Positions 37,243-45,803 of a stretch of DNA of 64,000 nt are shown here, one piece after another. The stretch is from CAZMSD01 sp964568855 (GTDB lineage Bacteria; CAIWAD01), in contig CAZMSD010000007.1 of NCBI GenBank assembly GCA_964568855.1, forward strand, positions 48,045 to 112,044. Direction: 5' to 3'. Positions within the stretch are counted from its first letter, which is position 1. Every line of letters begins with the position of its first letter. A program made the position numbers and the translations under genes. Below the pieces are notes generated by a model. That model did not search any database. It was not told the origin of the DNA and worked only from the letters and a program-made list of their open reading frames with translations.

Positions 37243-39009
37243 TCATTCGACGACCACCGCCGTGACACGGTAGAAAAAGGCGGCCTCGAGCTGCCGCACC
37301 CCCGCGTCGAGGTACTGGGTCTCGGTGGTGGTGTCCAGCAGGACGAAACCGCCGTAGGCGGTGCCCGAACGGTACACGGCGTAATAATCCACCGTGATGG
37401 GGCAGCCTCCCACAGATTCGGTCACCGCCTCCCAGTCGAGCAGCATGTCCGAGCCCTGGGCCGTGATCTCCACCACGGGCGCCAGGGGAGTGAAATCGCC
37501 GCAGGGAGTCACCCGGTAGTCGGCCCACATCGTCACACCGGAAGAGGAGATCGACTCGACGGCCAGGTCCGTCGGAGCCCCGCCGTAGGGACGGGTATCG
37601 GGCGTGGTGTCCTGGGTGATCGAAGTGTTGCCGTAGCTGCCGGGGTAGGGATCTCCGGAATCGGAGGATCCGCTGTAATTCAGCTCGAACAGGCCGTCGG
37701 CCTGCTCGAGATCCACCTTGCGGTGCCAGTCCTCCGTGTTGCCGGACTGCGATTCGTCCACGTGCCAGATCAACAGCCCGCTGCCCGGCAGGTACAGGTC
37801 CCAGGCGGCGTTCTGCCTGTTCTCCACCATGAAGTACTGCCAGGAACCGGCCTCGGAGGTCAGGCGGACAACCTCGTCGCTCTGGTGCATGGCCTGCAGC
37901 GGGTAATTCGTGAGGACCGTCTCAACTTCGGTGACCGACGCCCACTCGAGGTCGTGGCGGCACCAGGCCGAGAGGCTCACCGGCCGCCAGGCTCCGTCTC
38001 CGGCGGCGCCCCAGGCGCCGAAGGACATCACGCACCATCTGCCCACGCCCGAGCTGCTGTAGTCCGTGTCGTACAGGTCGGGGAGGCCCAGGTTGTGCCC
38101 GAACTCGTGGACGTAGACGCCGATGTTGGCCATGCCTCCGTACTGCATCTCCGGCTGCATGGTGTAATCGAAGAGGTAGACCCCGTCGCGCAGCAGGGCG
38201 CCGTAGTCCCAGAGGCCCCAGCGGTGGGACCAGATGTTCGAGTAGTCCCCTTCCTCGGCCCCTGGACCGGCGTGCACCACCAGCAGCGCGTCGACGTTGC
38301 CGTCGCCGGAGTTGTCGTATTCGGCATAGTCCACGAAGGGATCGGCGGCCTCGATGGCTTCCACCACCAGATCCTGTGACACATTCCAGCCCTGGTTGTA
38401 GCCGTAGTGGTCGTGGTTGTACTGGGCCGTGTACCAGCCCGTGGTCACGGAGACGGGGTCGTAGGCGTCGTAGCTCATGTCGTGGTAGAAATCGCGGAAG
38501 GAGCCGATGCCGCCGTAGCCCTCGTCGTTCATCATGCTGTCGAAGTTCCCGGTGGGATAGGTGTAGTCGTAGTCCGGGAAGTCGATCATGATCAGCAGCA
38601 GGTTCCAGACGCCGTCCACCCGGCTCTGCGTCCGGCCGGCGGGGGAAGAGAACATCCTCTCGCGCATGGAGTTCACCTGTCGGCTGAGCCACTCAGGGCC
38701 GGGCCTCAGGCCGCGGCTGCCGCCCTCAGACGGCGTATCACCGGGAACGTAGACCGGGCCTCCGGGCGCCAGCGAACCGTCGTCCTGCAGCACGGCGTGA
38801 CGCCACTCGCCCCGCGAATCGCTGAGCAGCGTGTGACCGTCCTCGGAGACGGCCCAGTTGGCGAATTCGTCGCCGATGAGCTGGAAACGGAAGTCGCGGT
38901 CCCGGCTCTGGCCCTCCAGCCACCCGGGACGCGCGGGTACGCCGGTGGCGACCTGCTGCAGCAGGCACAGTGCCGCAACGGCGATCATCAGGTATCTACT
39001 GGTGCGCAT
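37243..39009 (-). CDS. Secreted M6-type (immune inhibitor A-like) metalloprotease
   Basis: About 588 aa from the Met at 39009, chosen because GAGGT lies five bases upstream and a signal peptide follows (LMIAVAALCLLQQVATG). Zinc motif HEFGHNLGLPD at ~301-311 (His301, Glu302, His305) with downstream CVMSFGAWG as Met-turn candidate. Upstream LLLIMIDFPDYDY and the N-terminal propeptide fit M6. The C-terminus is a fibronectin-III-like module (YYAVYRSGTAYGGFVLLDTT). It lacks the FlgD-like tail of its neighbours, so export or anchoring may differ. A sigma-54-type promoter lies 35 bp upstream. Confidence 0.88.
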   Translation of the reverse strand: MRTSRYLMIAVAALCLLQQVATGVPARPGWLEGQSRDRDFRFQLIGDEFANWAVSEDGHTLLSDSRGEWRHAVLQDDGSLAPGGPVYVPGDTPSEGGSRGLRPGPEWLSRQVNSMRERMFSSPAGRTQSRVDGVWNLLLIMIDFPDYDYTYPTGNFDSMMNDEGYGGIGSFRDFYHDMSYDAYDPVSVTTGWYTAQYNHDHYGYNQGWNVSQDLVVEAIEAADPFVDYAEYDNSGDGNVDALLVVHAGPGAEEGDYSNIWSHRWGLWDYGALLRDGVYLFDYTMQPEMQYGGMANIGVYVHEFGHNLGLPDLYDTDYSSSGVGRWCVMSFGAWGAAGDGAWRPVSLSAWCRHDLEWASVTEVETVLTNYPLQAMHQSDEVVRLTSEAGSWQYFMVENRQNAAWDLYLPGSGLLIWHVDESQSGNTEDWHRKVDLEQADGLFELNYSGSSDSGDPYPGSYGNTSITQDTTPDTRPYGGAPTDLAVESISSSGVTMWADYRVTPCGDFTPLAPVVEITAQGSDMLLDWEAVTESVGGCPITVDYYAVYRSGTAYGGFVLLDTTTETQYLDAGVRQLEAAFFYRVTAVVVE

Positions 39010-39043
39010 GCTTACCTCGTGAATTTGGTTGAGAACTGCAGAG

Positions 39044-39060
39044 TGCAATTCCTGTTCCAA
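39044..39060 (-). promoter_or_regulatory. Sigma-54 (-24/-12) promoter for the M6 protease
   Basis: On the minus strand the site reads TTGGAACAGGAATTGCA, close to TTGGCACG-N4-TTGCA, with 10 bp between GG and GC. The transcript start would be near 39033, ~24 nt before the ATG. Confidence 0.65.
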
Positions 39061-39351
39061 TTCCACGCGGTGGTCTTCAAGGACGCAAACACTTGTCCGG
39101 CAAGGGTGGTCGCGGGAAGAAAGGGACGGTTTATTGTCCCTGGGCCAGGCGGAAATCGCTCAACCCTGTATGAACGGCCGGATTTTGAACAGTTGTCCGT
39201 TCGTCGAGATCCACAGGGCGTGTGAGGCGGAATTGTCAGGCGGAAGAAAGCCCAGACATCCGCTGGTGGATCGAGATCGAATCTCGATCCCCGGCCGGCC
39301 GCCGACGGGCGCGGTCCAGAAGAAACAGGCCCATACGCGGGCCGGGAAGGT

Positions 39352-39368
39352 TTGGAACAATTGTTGCT
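39352..39368 (+). promoter_or_regulatory. Sigma-54 (-24/-12) promoter upstream of the LVIVD-type lipoprotein
   Basis: TTGGAACAATTGTTGCT has 10 bp between GG (39354-39355) and GC (39366-39367). The leader to the ATG at 39519 would be about 140 nt, so a second promoter nearer the gene is possible. Confidence 0.55.
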
Positions 39369-39518
39369 GATTTCTCTCTTCTGATGAACGTGATTCGCGG
39401 AGAGGGGCTTCGCGCGACAGCTTTTGAAGCACTTGACGAAATGCTATCCTACAAAGTTGATTCGTTTCTGAAAAGTTGAATACGCAGTCGCCCCGGCATG
39501 ATTGATGGGAGGGTGTGG

Positions 39519-40613
39519 ATGGAAGGATCGGCCGCCCCGCGGCGCCTGAGGCTCATGGCCGCTCTGCTGAGCCTGCTGCTGGTTCCCGTACTGATGTCCT
39601 GCGCCCGGCGCCAGGATGCGGAGCAGGCCCGACTCGAGCTGGTGGGAGCCTGGTCCGGCGTCTACGACGAAGTGGCCGACATTTCCGTGGGCGGCGAGTT
39701 GCTCTTCGTGTCCAGCAACGAGCGTCGGGGCGTGCTGCTCTTCGATCTGGACCACGAGGCCGCGCCCGCCCCGGTGGGCGGTTTCACGGATCTGGACAGC
39801 CTCTACAGCGCCGAGGACGCCTATTTCCTGTCCTCCTATCTCTACGCCGACAGCCTGCTGTTCCTGAAGCTCGAAACCAACCTGCTGGCCTTCAACGTGG
39901 CGGATCCGTTCCAGCCCGACTACGTCCGCACGATCTTCGCCAGCGGCGTGAACAACGAATTCGGCCTGAGCGAGGACGGTTTCCACTATCTCTATTACAG
40001 CGACCGCAGCGACGGGCTGACTGTCCTGCGCTTCCTGGCCGACCTGGCGGGCACGCAACCCGGCGACGACGGGCGCTGGTTCTGGGACGGCGCGCAGCCG
40101 GGCACCTCCGACCTGGGCTTCTTCGGGGATTACGAGAACGACGGCAACGACCTGGTGGTGCAAGGGGACCTGCTGTACCTGGCGGACGGCCGCTACGGGC
40201 TCGAGATCTTCCGCCTGACAGGAGAGCGCGTTCCCATGACGGTAGAGTTGCTCTCGGTGCTGCGCCTTCCCGGAGACGCCCTCCGGCTGGCCGTGGACGA
40301 CGGCCTGGCCGCGGTGGCCCTGGGCGGCGCGGGCCTGGCGGCGGTGGACGTCTCCGATCCCAGCCGGCCCTACCTGCGCAGCCTGCTGGAACCCGGCGGA
40401 ACGGTGCTGGACGTGGAGCTTGCGCTGGATCACGCCTTCATCGCCAACAGTTCGAAGGGCACCCGGGTCGTCGACCTGCGCGATCCGGCGCTCCCGCACC
40501 TCCGCTGGGAGTTCGAGAGCGGCTACGCCCGCCGGCTGCGCCTGGCCAACGGCAGGATCTACGTGGCCGATCGCGACGAGGGCCTGCTGATCCTGGACAA
40601 CCCGCTCGAATAG
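39519..40613 (+). CDS. LVIVD-repeat-like beta-propeller lipoprotein
   Basis: About 364 aa from ATG 39519, chosen for GGGAGGG five bases upstream; an ATG at 39498 is in frame. Lipobox VLMSC after a hydrophobic stretch. The body has repeats of the type ADISVGGELLFVSSN, LVVQGDLLYLADG, LAAVDVSDPSRPYLRSL and RLANGRIYVADRDEGLLILDN, as in LVIVD beta-propellers. Probably an outer-membrane or periplasmic lipoprotein; ligand unknown. The next gene, 89 bp on, may be co-transcribed; the palindrome at 40618 sits 5 bp after the stop. Confidence 0.78.
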   Translation: MEGSAAPRRLRLMAALLSLLLVPVLMSCARRQDAEQARLELVGAWSGVYDEVADISVGGELLFVSSNERRGVLLFDLDHEAAPAPVGGFTDLDSLYSAEDAYFLSSYLYADSLLFLKLETNLLAFNVADPFQPDYVRTIFASGVNNEFGLSEDGFHYLYYSDRSDGLTVLRFLADLAGTQPGDDGRWFWDGAQPGTSDLGFFGDYENDGNDLVVQGDLLYLADGRYGLEIFRLTGERVPMTVELLSVLRLPGDALRLAVDDGLAAVALGGAGLAAVDVSDPSRPYLRSLLEPGGTVLDVELALDHAFIANSSKGTRVVDLRDPALPHLRWEFESGYARRLRLANGRIYVADRDEGLLILDNPLE

Positions 40614-40702
40614 GGGCGTGACACACGGGCAAGCGGCCGCGGGGCGGACGAATACTACGAACGACGAAAACGAGATACAATCAAAGAATGCGGAGACACA
40701 GC

Positions 40703-43700
40703 ATGAAACGTTTCCTGAGCAACTGCGGCGGCCGCCTGGCGATCCTCGGCTTCTGCTGCACCGCCGCCCTGTTCCTGCTGTCCGGAACGATCCGGGCCGA
40801 GGATCCTCCCCAGTGGTGGGACCAGGAGGACGGCGTGGCGGTCAGGCAGGGATACCACATCGAGTGGCAACGCAGCGCCGAATCGGGCGCGGCGGGCGAG
40901 ATGATCATCGGCTGGTCCGACACGCGCTTCGGCATGCGCGACCTCTTCGCGCAGAAGATCGACGCCTCGCAACCCGGAGCGCCGGCGCTCTGGTCCACGG
41001 ACGATCCCGAGCACGGGCTGGTGGACGCGCTGATCGTCAACGACGACGTGATCCGCCAGGAGGACCCGGTGCTGATCAGCGACGGGGCCGGCGGGGCCAT
41101 CGTCAGCTGGGTGGACTTCCGGGACGATCCGGCGGGCGACATCTACGTCAACCGCCTGGTGGACGACGGCGGTCCGGGCGGCCTGGCCTGGGGCGAGGAC
41201 GGCGTCCTGCTCTGCGACGAATGCGCCAACGGGTCGGAGAACATGGGCAAGAGCCACTGCATCGACGGTTCGGGAGGCTCCTGGATCAGCTGGTCCGACC
41301 GGCGCGGTTCCAACTGGGACATCTACATCAGCCACGTGGATGCCGACGGGAACATCGACCCCAACTTCGGCGTCAACGGCGCGGTGGTGGTGGACGAAGT
41401 GGGCGACCAGCGCGTGCTCTCCATGGAACACGACGGCGCCGGGGGCGCCTACATCGCCTGGGTGGACAAGCGGGACGCGGCCGACGACGACATCTACATC
41501 GAGCACATCGAGGCCGACGGCGATTTCGTCAACGGCGCCGACGGGCTGCCGGTGGTGCTGGCTCCCGGGAGGCAGCACTCGGTCAAGGTCACCTGGGACG
41601 GCGGCACCGGCTGCTTCGTGGCCTGGGTGGACCAGCGGGACGACAACGCCGGCGACATCTACATCCAGCACTACGAGGCGAACCTGGCCAACTCCTTCAG
41701 CGAGAACGGCACACCGCTGGTGGCCCTGGCGGACAACGCCGAGAAGAATCCCCGGCTCAGCTACGCCGGAGACGGCAGCACCCTGCTGATGTGGGAAGAC
41801 AACCGCAACGATCCCGGCAACACGCAGGCGGACATCTACGTGCAGAAGATGACCGTGGCGGACACTGAGCAATGGGGCACGGGAGGCCTTCCGGCCACCC
41901 TGGCCGACGGCAACCAGGAAGCTGCCCGCGTGATCGGCGACGGGGCGGGCGGAGCCTTCGTCGTCTGGCAGGACCTGCGCGATGAATCGCACAGCGCCAT
42001 CTACGCCCAGAAGCTGGACAGTGACGGCCAGCGCCAGTGGGACGACGACGGAGCGATCGTGGTGGACCGCCAGGACATCGAGGCCGACGCCATCGCGCCC
42101 TCCCTGCGCCTGGACAACCAGGGCGGCCTGTTTGTGGCCTGGGGCGACCTCAGCCGCGGCAGCCTGGGCATCTTCACCCAGCATCTCAACGCCGCCGGCC
42201 AGCGGAGCTTCGACGACGAGGGCCACGATTCCGCCTGGGGCATCTCCGGCAGCTGTTCCATGGCCAGCAACGTGGCCACCGCGGAAGGCACGCTGGTCTT
42301 CTGGGTGGATCCCCGCAACTCGGGGGGCCCGCACGTCCACATGCAGTTCCTGGACGCCGCCACGGGCGAGCCGCAACTCGACGTCAACGGCGTGCCGGTG
42401 GACCTGAGCCTGGAAGGCGGCCAGTTGACCTACCAGGTACTGGCCGACGGCGAGGGAGGAGCCTACGTGATGATCGAGGCGGGCAGCGACCGGGCCCAGC
42501 AGGCCTGGCTGACCCGCGTGAACAACCAGGGCCAGCCGGTCTGGGGAGAATCCATGCCCGTCACCGCGGGCTTCGATCCTGAGAGTGGACTGGAATACCA
42601 GGAACGCGTCAAGCTGCTGAGGTCGGGCGAGGCCATCATCGTCGCCTGGTCCGGCGTGGACACCGACTACTCGGATTTCTTCGCAGAAGTGGGCCTGCAG
42701 CGCTTCGACGACGCGGGCGTCTCGTACTGGGGCGACGACGGTCTGCGGATCACGTCGACGGAGGACATCCACGAGAAGCTCGACGCCATCGCCCCCGACG
42801 GACAGGGCGGCGTCTACGTGCTCTGGGATTCGGGCGACTGGCAGGATACGGACGTGATCGTCCAGTACGTGAACATCGCCGGGCAGGTCCAGTTCGACGA
42901 GGGCGGCATGGCCTTCGCCGAGGGGGAAGGGAAGCAGGAGCAGGCCCTGGTGGTGGATCGCCCCGACGGCGGCCTGCTGGGCCTCTGGCAGGACTTCACC
43001 GCGGAGGGCTCCAATTCGGACCTGATCGCCCGCGCCATGAGCCCGGCCGGCGACCCGATCTGGACCACGGAAGTGGACATGCGGCCGCAGTCGCAGAAGA
43101 CCCCGGTCCTGCTGGCGGACGGCTTCGGCGGTGCTTTCGTGCTCTACACGGATTTCAGCAACAACGAGAACGACGACGTCTACCAGCGCCACCTGCTGGC
43201 CGACGGCAGCCTGCTCTGGGAGGACGCCCAGGGCGAGGTCTTCGTGGCCGACGGCACCCAGGAGGACGTGGCGGCCGCGCTGGTGCCCCGAGACGGCTGG
43301 ACCGGCTGCGTGGTGGCGCTGGCCGCGGAGGAATCGGTCGGTGATACGACCGGCCACAAGGACCTCTGGGCGATGGACTCCCACGTCAGTCCAGAGGACG
43401 GCCTGATCCACGACACGCGCTATTCCGGCACGGTGTTCAATTTCTTCCACAACCAGCGCGAGCCCTGGCTGAGCTACGATTTCGGAGACGGGGTCTACAT
43501 GTCCTGGATCGACATGCGCGCCAGCGGCAAGGAGGACATCCGCGACGTCTATTCCACCCGCCTGGCCTCCACGGACCAGTCGCTGGATCCGGTCGCCGCC
43601 GGGCCGCGCGCATTCCGGCTGGCGCAGAACCATCCCAATCCCTTCAACCCCGAGACCTGGATCTCCTTCCAGCTGCTGCGGCCCTGCGTGGCGCGGCTGG

Positions 43701-43885
43701 AGGTCTACAACCTGGCCGGGCAGAAGCTCAGAACCCTGGTGCGCGAGCAGCTGGGCTCGGGCACGCACCAGGTTCTGTTCGACGGGCGCGACGAATCGGG
43801 GAAGACCCTGGCCAGCGGCCTCTACGTCTACCGGCTGAGCGCCGCCGGCGGGGAACAGTCGCGCAGGATGCTGCTGGTAAGATAG
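40703..43885 (+). CDS. Large secreted repeat protein (probable beta-propeller) with FlgD-like tail
   Basis: About 1060 aa from the ATG at 40703 (GGAG upstream); an ATG at 40688 is in frame. Signal peptide RLAILGFCCTAALFLLSG. At least seven repeats of the pattern DGAGGAxIxWxDxRxxxxDIYxQ (for example DGAGGAIVSWVDFRDD, DGAGGAYIAWVDKRD, DGAGGAFVVWQDLRD) fit propeller blades. The tail has NHPNPFNPETWISF, VYNLAGQKL and LASGLYVY. No enzyme motif seen; an adhesin or binding protein is the simplest guess. It contains only one 7-bp core palindrome and no full site. Confidence 0.82.
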   Translation: MKRFLSNCGGRLAILGFCCTAALFLLSGTIRAEDPPQWWDQEDGVAVRQGYHIEWQRSAESGAAGEMIIGWSDTRFGMRDLFAQKIDASQPGAPALWSTDDPEHGLVDALIVNDDVIRQEDPVLISDGAGGAIVSWVDFRDDPAGDIYVNRLVDDGGPGGLAWGEDGVLLCDECANGSENMGKSHCIDGSGGSWISWSDRRGSNWDIYISHVDADGNIDPNFGVNGAVVVDEVGDQRVLSMEHDGAGGAYIAWVDKRDAADDDIYIEHIEADGDFVNGADGLPVVLAPGRQHSVKVTWDGGTGCFVAWVDQRDDNAGDIYIQHYEANLANSFSENGTPLVALADNAEKNPRLSYAGDGSTLLMWEDNRNDPGNTQADIYVQKMTVADTEQWGTGGLPATLADGNQEAARVIGDGAGGAFVVWQDLRDESHSAIYAQKLDSDGQRQWDDDGAIVVDRQDIEADAIAPSLRLDNQGGLFVAWGDLSRGSLGIFTQHLNAAGQRSFDDEGHDSAWGISGSCSMASNVATAEGTLVFWVDPRNSGGPHVHMQFLDAATGEPQLDVNGVPVDLSLEGGQLTYQVLADGEGGAYVMIEAGSDRAQQAWLTRVNNQGQPVWGESMPVTAGFDPESGLEYQERVKLLRSGEAIIVAWSGVDTDYSDFFAEVGLQRFDDAGVSYWGDDGLRITSTEDIHEKLDAIAPDGQGGVYVLWDSGDWQDTDVIVQYVNIAGQVQFDEGGMAFAEGEGKQEQALVVDRPDGGLLGLWQDFTAEGSNSDLIARAMSPAGDPIWTTEVDMRPQSQKTPVLLADGFGGAFVLYTDFSNNENDDVYQRHLLADGSLLWEDAQGEVFVADGTQEDVAAALVPRDGWTGCVVALAAEESVGDTTGHKDLWAMDSHVSPEDGLIHDTRYSGTVFNFFHNQREPWLSYDFGDGVYMSWIDMRASGKEDIRDVYSTRLASTDQSLDPVAAGPRAFRLAQNHPNPFNPETWISFQLLRPCVARLEVYNLAGQKLRTLVREQLGSGTHQVLFDGRDESGKTLASGLYVYRLSAAGGEQSRRMLLVR

Positions 43886-43931
43886 ACTGCGCGCTCCCCT
43901 CCGGGAGAGCGAGAACCGCAACACGAGAAAA

Positions 43932-43956
43932 GGCGGCCCGCGAGGGTCGCCTTTTT
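43932..43956 (+). terminator. Rho-independent terminator
   Basis: Stem GGCGGCCC / GGGTCGCC with loop GCGA, followed by TTTTT. A full dispersed palindrome begins at the end of the T-run (43956-43964). Confidence 0.88.
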
Positions 43957-44043
43957 GTATCACGCAGTTTCGATGTTTCGGCAAGCGGATCCGGGTCATC
44001 CCTGGTGCGTGTCACACGCTGTGAGGTTGGGAGGAACGGTGAT

Positions 44044-44550
44044 CTATTCGGCTTCCGCCAATTGGAACTGCCCCTCTTCGACAAGTTCATTGATGCCGGC
44101 CGGCGATTGCCAGACGAACCAGCTGCCCGTGATCAGGGAGTCGATTGTTCCGCTTAGCCCGGCCCAGATGGAGTCTGCGTCTATGAAAGTGGAACACTGC
44201 AGCAGGACATCGAGCGCAGTATCGGAAACCGGCGCACTGACGAAGCCTGCGAATTCCGCCTCGATCCACTCGCGATTGCTCAGCGTGCCGATGACGGGCC
44301 ATTCCGTGAAGGTGCCGCCGATTCCGGATTCATTCGTTCGCTCCGATTGCCAGGGTGCGCCCTGCTGAACGAAGGTGGCGGACAGATCGCTTGTATCACC
44401 GTCCACCACGAGGAAGCCTTGCCAGTTCTCCGAGTCCAGCGGGTAGGGCGCCAATTCCTCGCCGCCCGGATCGCAGGCCATGAATAGGGCCAGCGACAGA
44501 ATGAGACCGAGAAACAGGAGTGACTTCTGGTCGGTGGGGATGAAATCCAT
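44044..44550 (-). CDS. Hypothetical lipoprotein
   Basis: 168 aa with a lipoprotein signal (SLLFLGLILSLALFMAC; lipobox LFMAC, Cys ~26). The rest is acidic and beta-rich with no recognised domain (VVDGDTSDLSATFVQQ, GTFTEWPVIGTLSN). GGAGAAAACC lies before the ATG. It converges on the preceding secreted protein. A weak sigma-54-like site (GG-N10-GC) lies upstream near 44580, too poor to annotate. Confidence 0.7.
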   Translation of the reverse strand: MDFIPTDQKSLLFLGLILSLALFMACDPGGEELAPYPLDSENWQGFLVVDGDTSDLSATFVQQGAPWQSERTNESGIGGTFTEWPVIGTLSNREWIEAEFAGFVSAPVSDTALDVLLQCSTFIDADSIWAGLSGTIDSLITGSWFVWQSPAGINELVEEGQFQLAEAE

Positions 44551-44593
44551 GGTTTTCTCCGATTTCTGCCAAACCGTAACGCAGAATCACATC

Positions 44594-44619
44594 CGAAAAG
44601 GGCGCCCGAAGACGCCCTT
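44594..44619 (-). terminator. Terminator for ilvE
   Basis: The inverted repeat AAGGGCG/CGCCCTT with an 8-nt loop is followed on the minus strand by TTTTCGG, about 35 bp past the ilvE stop. Confidence 0.7.
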
Positions 44620-44653
44620 GTGATATGATTTTGATCTGGTTGCGAAGCGCAGT

Positions 44654-45724
44654 TCAATTGAGCATCACGTTCCAGCCGTAGGGATCCTTCTCCTCGCCGT
44701 ACTGGATCGAGGTGATGTAGTCGTAGAGCTTCTGCGCCATGGGGCCGATTTCCATGTCGTTGAGGGTGATCGTCCGGCCGTCGTGGTGGATCAGGCCCAC
44801 CGGGCTGATCACCGCGGCGGTGCCCGTCCCGAAGACCTCGTCCAGGTCCCCGGATTCGTGCAGGCTGAAGAGCCGGTCTATGCTCAGGCGCTCCTCGCGC
44901 ATTTCAAGGCCCCATTCGCGGCAGATCTCGATCACGCAGCGCCGGGTAATACCGCTGAGGATGGTGCCCCCCTCCAGCGGCGGGGTGACGATCTCTCCCT
45001 TGATCTTGAAGAAGATGTTCATCGTGCCCACTTCCTCGATGTACTTGCGCTCGATGGGATCGAGCCAGAGCACCTGGGAGAAGCCCTTTTCGATGGCGCT
45101 CTTGGCGGGCAGCAGGCTGGCGGCGTAGTTGGCCAGGGTCTTGGCCTCGCCCAGTCCCCCCCTGGCGCAGCGCACGTGGTGCCGGGCCACGTGCAGCTTG
45201 ACCGGCTTCAGACCCTCGGGGTAATAGGCGGCCACCGGGCTGAGCAGCACCATCAGGCGGTAGGTGTTGCTGGGCCGTACGCCCAGCGCGTTGTCCATGG
45301 CGATGATGAAGGGACGAATGTAAAGGCTGTGCCCGCGGACCGTAGGGACGAAGCGCTTATCGAGCTGGATCAGCTCCTTCAGCGACTGGACCACCAGGTC
45401 CACGGGGATGTCGGGGATGCACAGCTTCTGCGCGCTGCGGTTGAGCCTCTCGATGTGATCCTCGGGACGAAAAAGGCAGACGCTTCCGTCCGCGTGTCGG
45501 AAAGCCTTCATGCCTTCGAAGACCGCCTGTCCGTAGTGAAAGGTCAGGTTGGCGGGGTCGATCGACAGGGGGGCGTTCGGCTCGATGCGCGGACTGTGCC
45601 AGCGGCCGTCGCTGTAGTCCAGGCAGAACATGTGATCGGTGAAATAGACGCCGAATCGAAGGTTATCGTAGTCGATGGAATCGTAGCGGCTCGATTCCGT
45701 CCTGGTTACGGGAAACTGGCCCAT
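44654..45724 (-). CDS. ilvE: Branched-chain amino acid aminotransferase
   Basis: PLP enzyme for the last step of Val/Leu/Ile synthesis and the first step of their breakdown. About 356 aa from the ATG at 45724, which has GGAGG four bases upstream. This is the eukaryote-like BCAT type: FHYGQAVFEGMKAFR, RPFIIAMDNALGV, GGLGEAKTLANYAASLL (PLP lysine Lys195) and EVGTMNIFF. It sits 79 bp downstream of the M32 peptidase on the same strand. It could channel amino acids from peptide breakdown, which is an inference. Confidence 0.93.
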   Translation of the reverse strand: MGQFPVTRTESSRYDSIDYDNLRFGVYFTDHMFCLDYSDGRWHSPRIEPNAPLSIDPANLTFHYGQAVFEGMKAFRHADGSVCLFRPEDHIERLNRSAQKLCIPDIPVDLVVQSLKELIQLDKRFVPTVRGHSLYIRPFIIAMDNALGVRPSNTYRLMVLLSPVAAYYPEGLKPVKLHVARHHVRCARGGLGEAKTLANYAASLLPAKSAIEKGFSQVLWLDPIERKYIEEVGTMNIFFKIKGEIVTPPLEGGTILSGITRRCVIEICREWGLEMREERLSIDRLFSLHESGDLDEVFGTGTAAVISPVGLIHHDGRTITLNDMEIGPMAQKLYDYITSIQYGEEKDPYGWNVMLN

Positions 45725-45803
45725 TGTGCCTCCGTGCTGTGTCGCCGGTTCGTGATACAACCTCGGTCCGGCGCAAGCGCCCGTTCCCGCGTCCACGATC
45801 GAT

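Larger units (their letters stand above)
39010..39518. other. 509-bp divergent spacer with two sigma-54-type promoters
   Basis: Lies between the minus-strand M6 gene and the plus-strand lipoprotein gene. I see no credible gene. It contains one outward sigma-54-type promoter for each neighbour, a small inverted repeat (GGGAC...GTCCC near 39123-39140) and locally lower GC toward 39470. Confidence 0.6.

Noticed and set aside
39160..39432. 90-codon minus-strand frame in the divergent spacer
   Set aside because: No ribosome site; overlaps the plus-strand sigma-54-type promoter; composition unlike genes here.
40655..43999. 1114-codon minus-strand open frame
   Set aside because: Antisense of the propeller protein, whose signal peptide, repeats and tail are clear.
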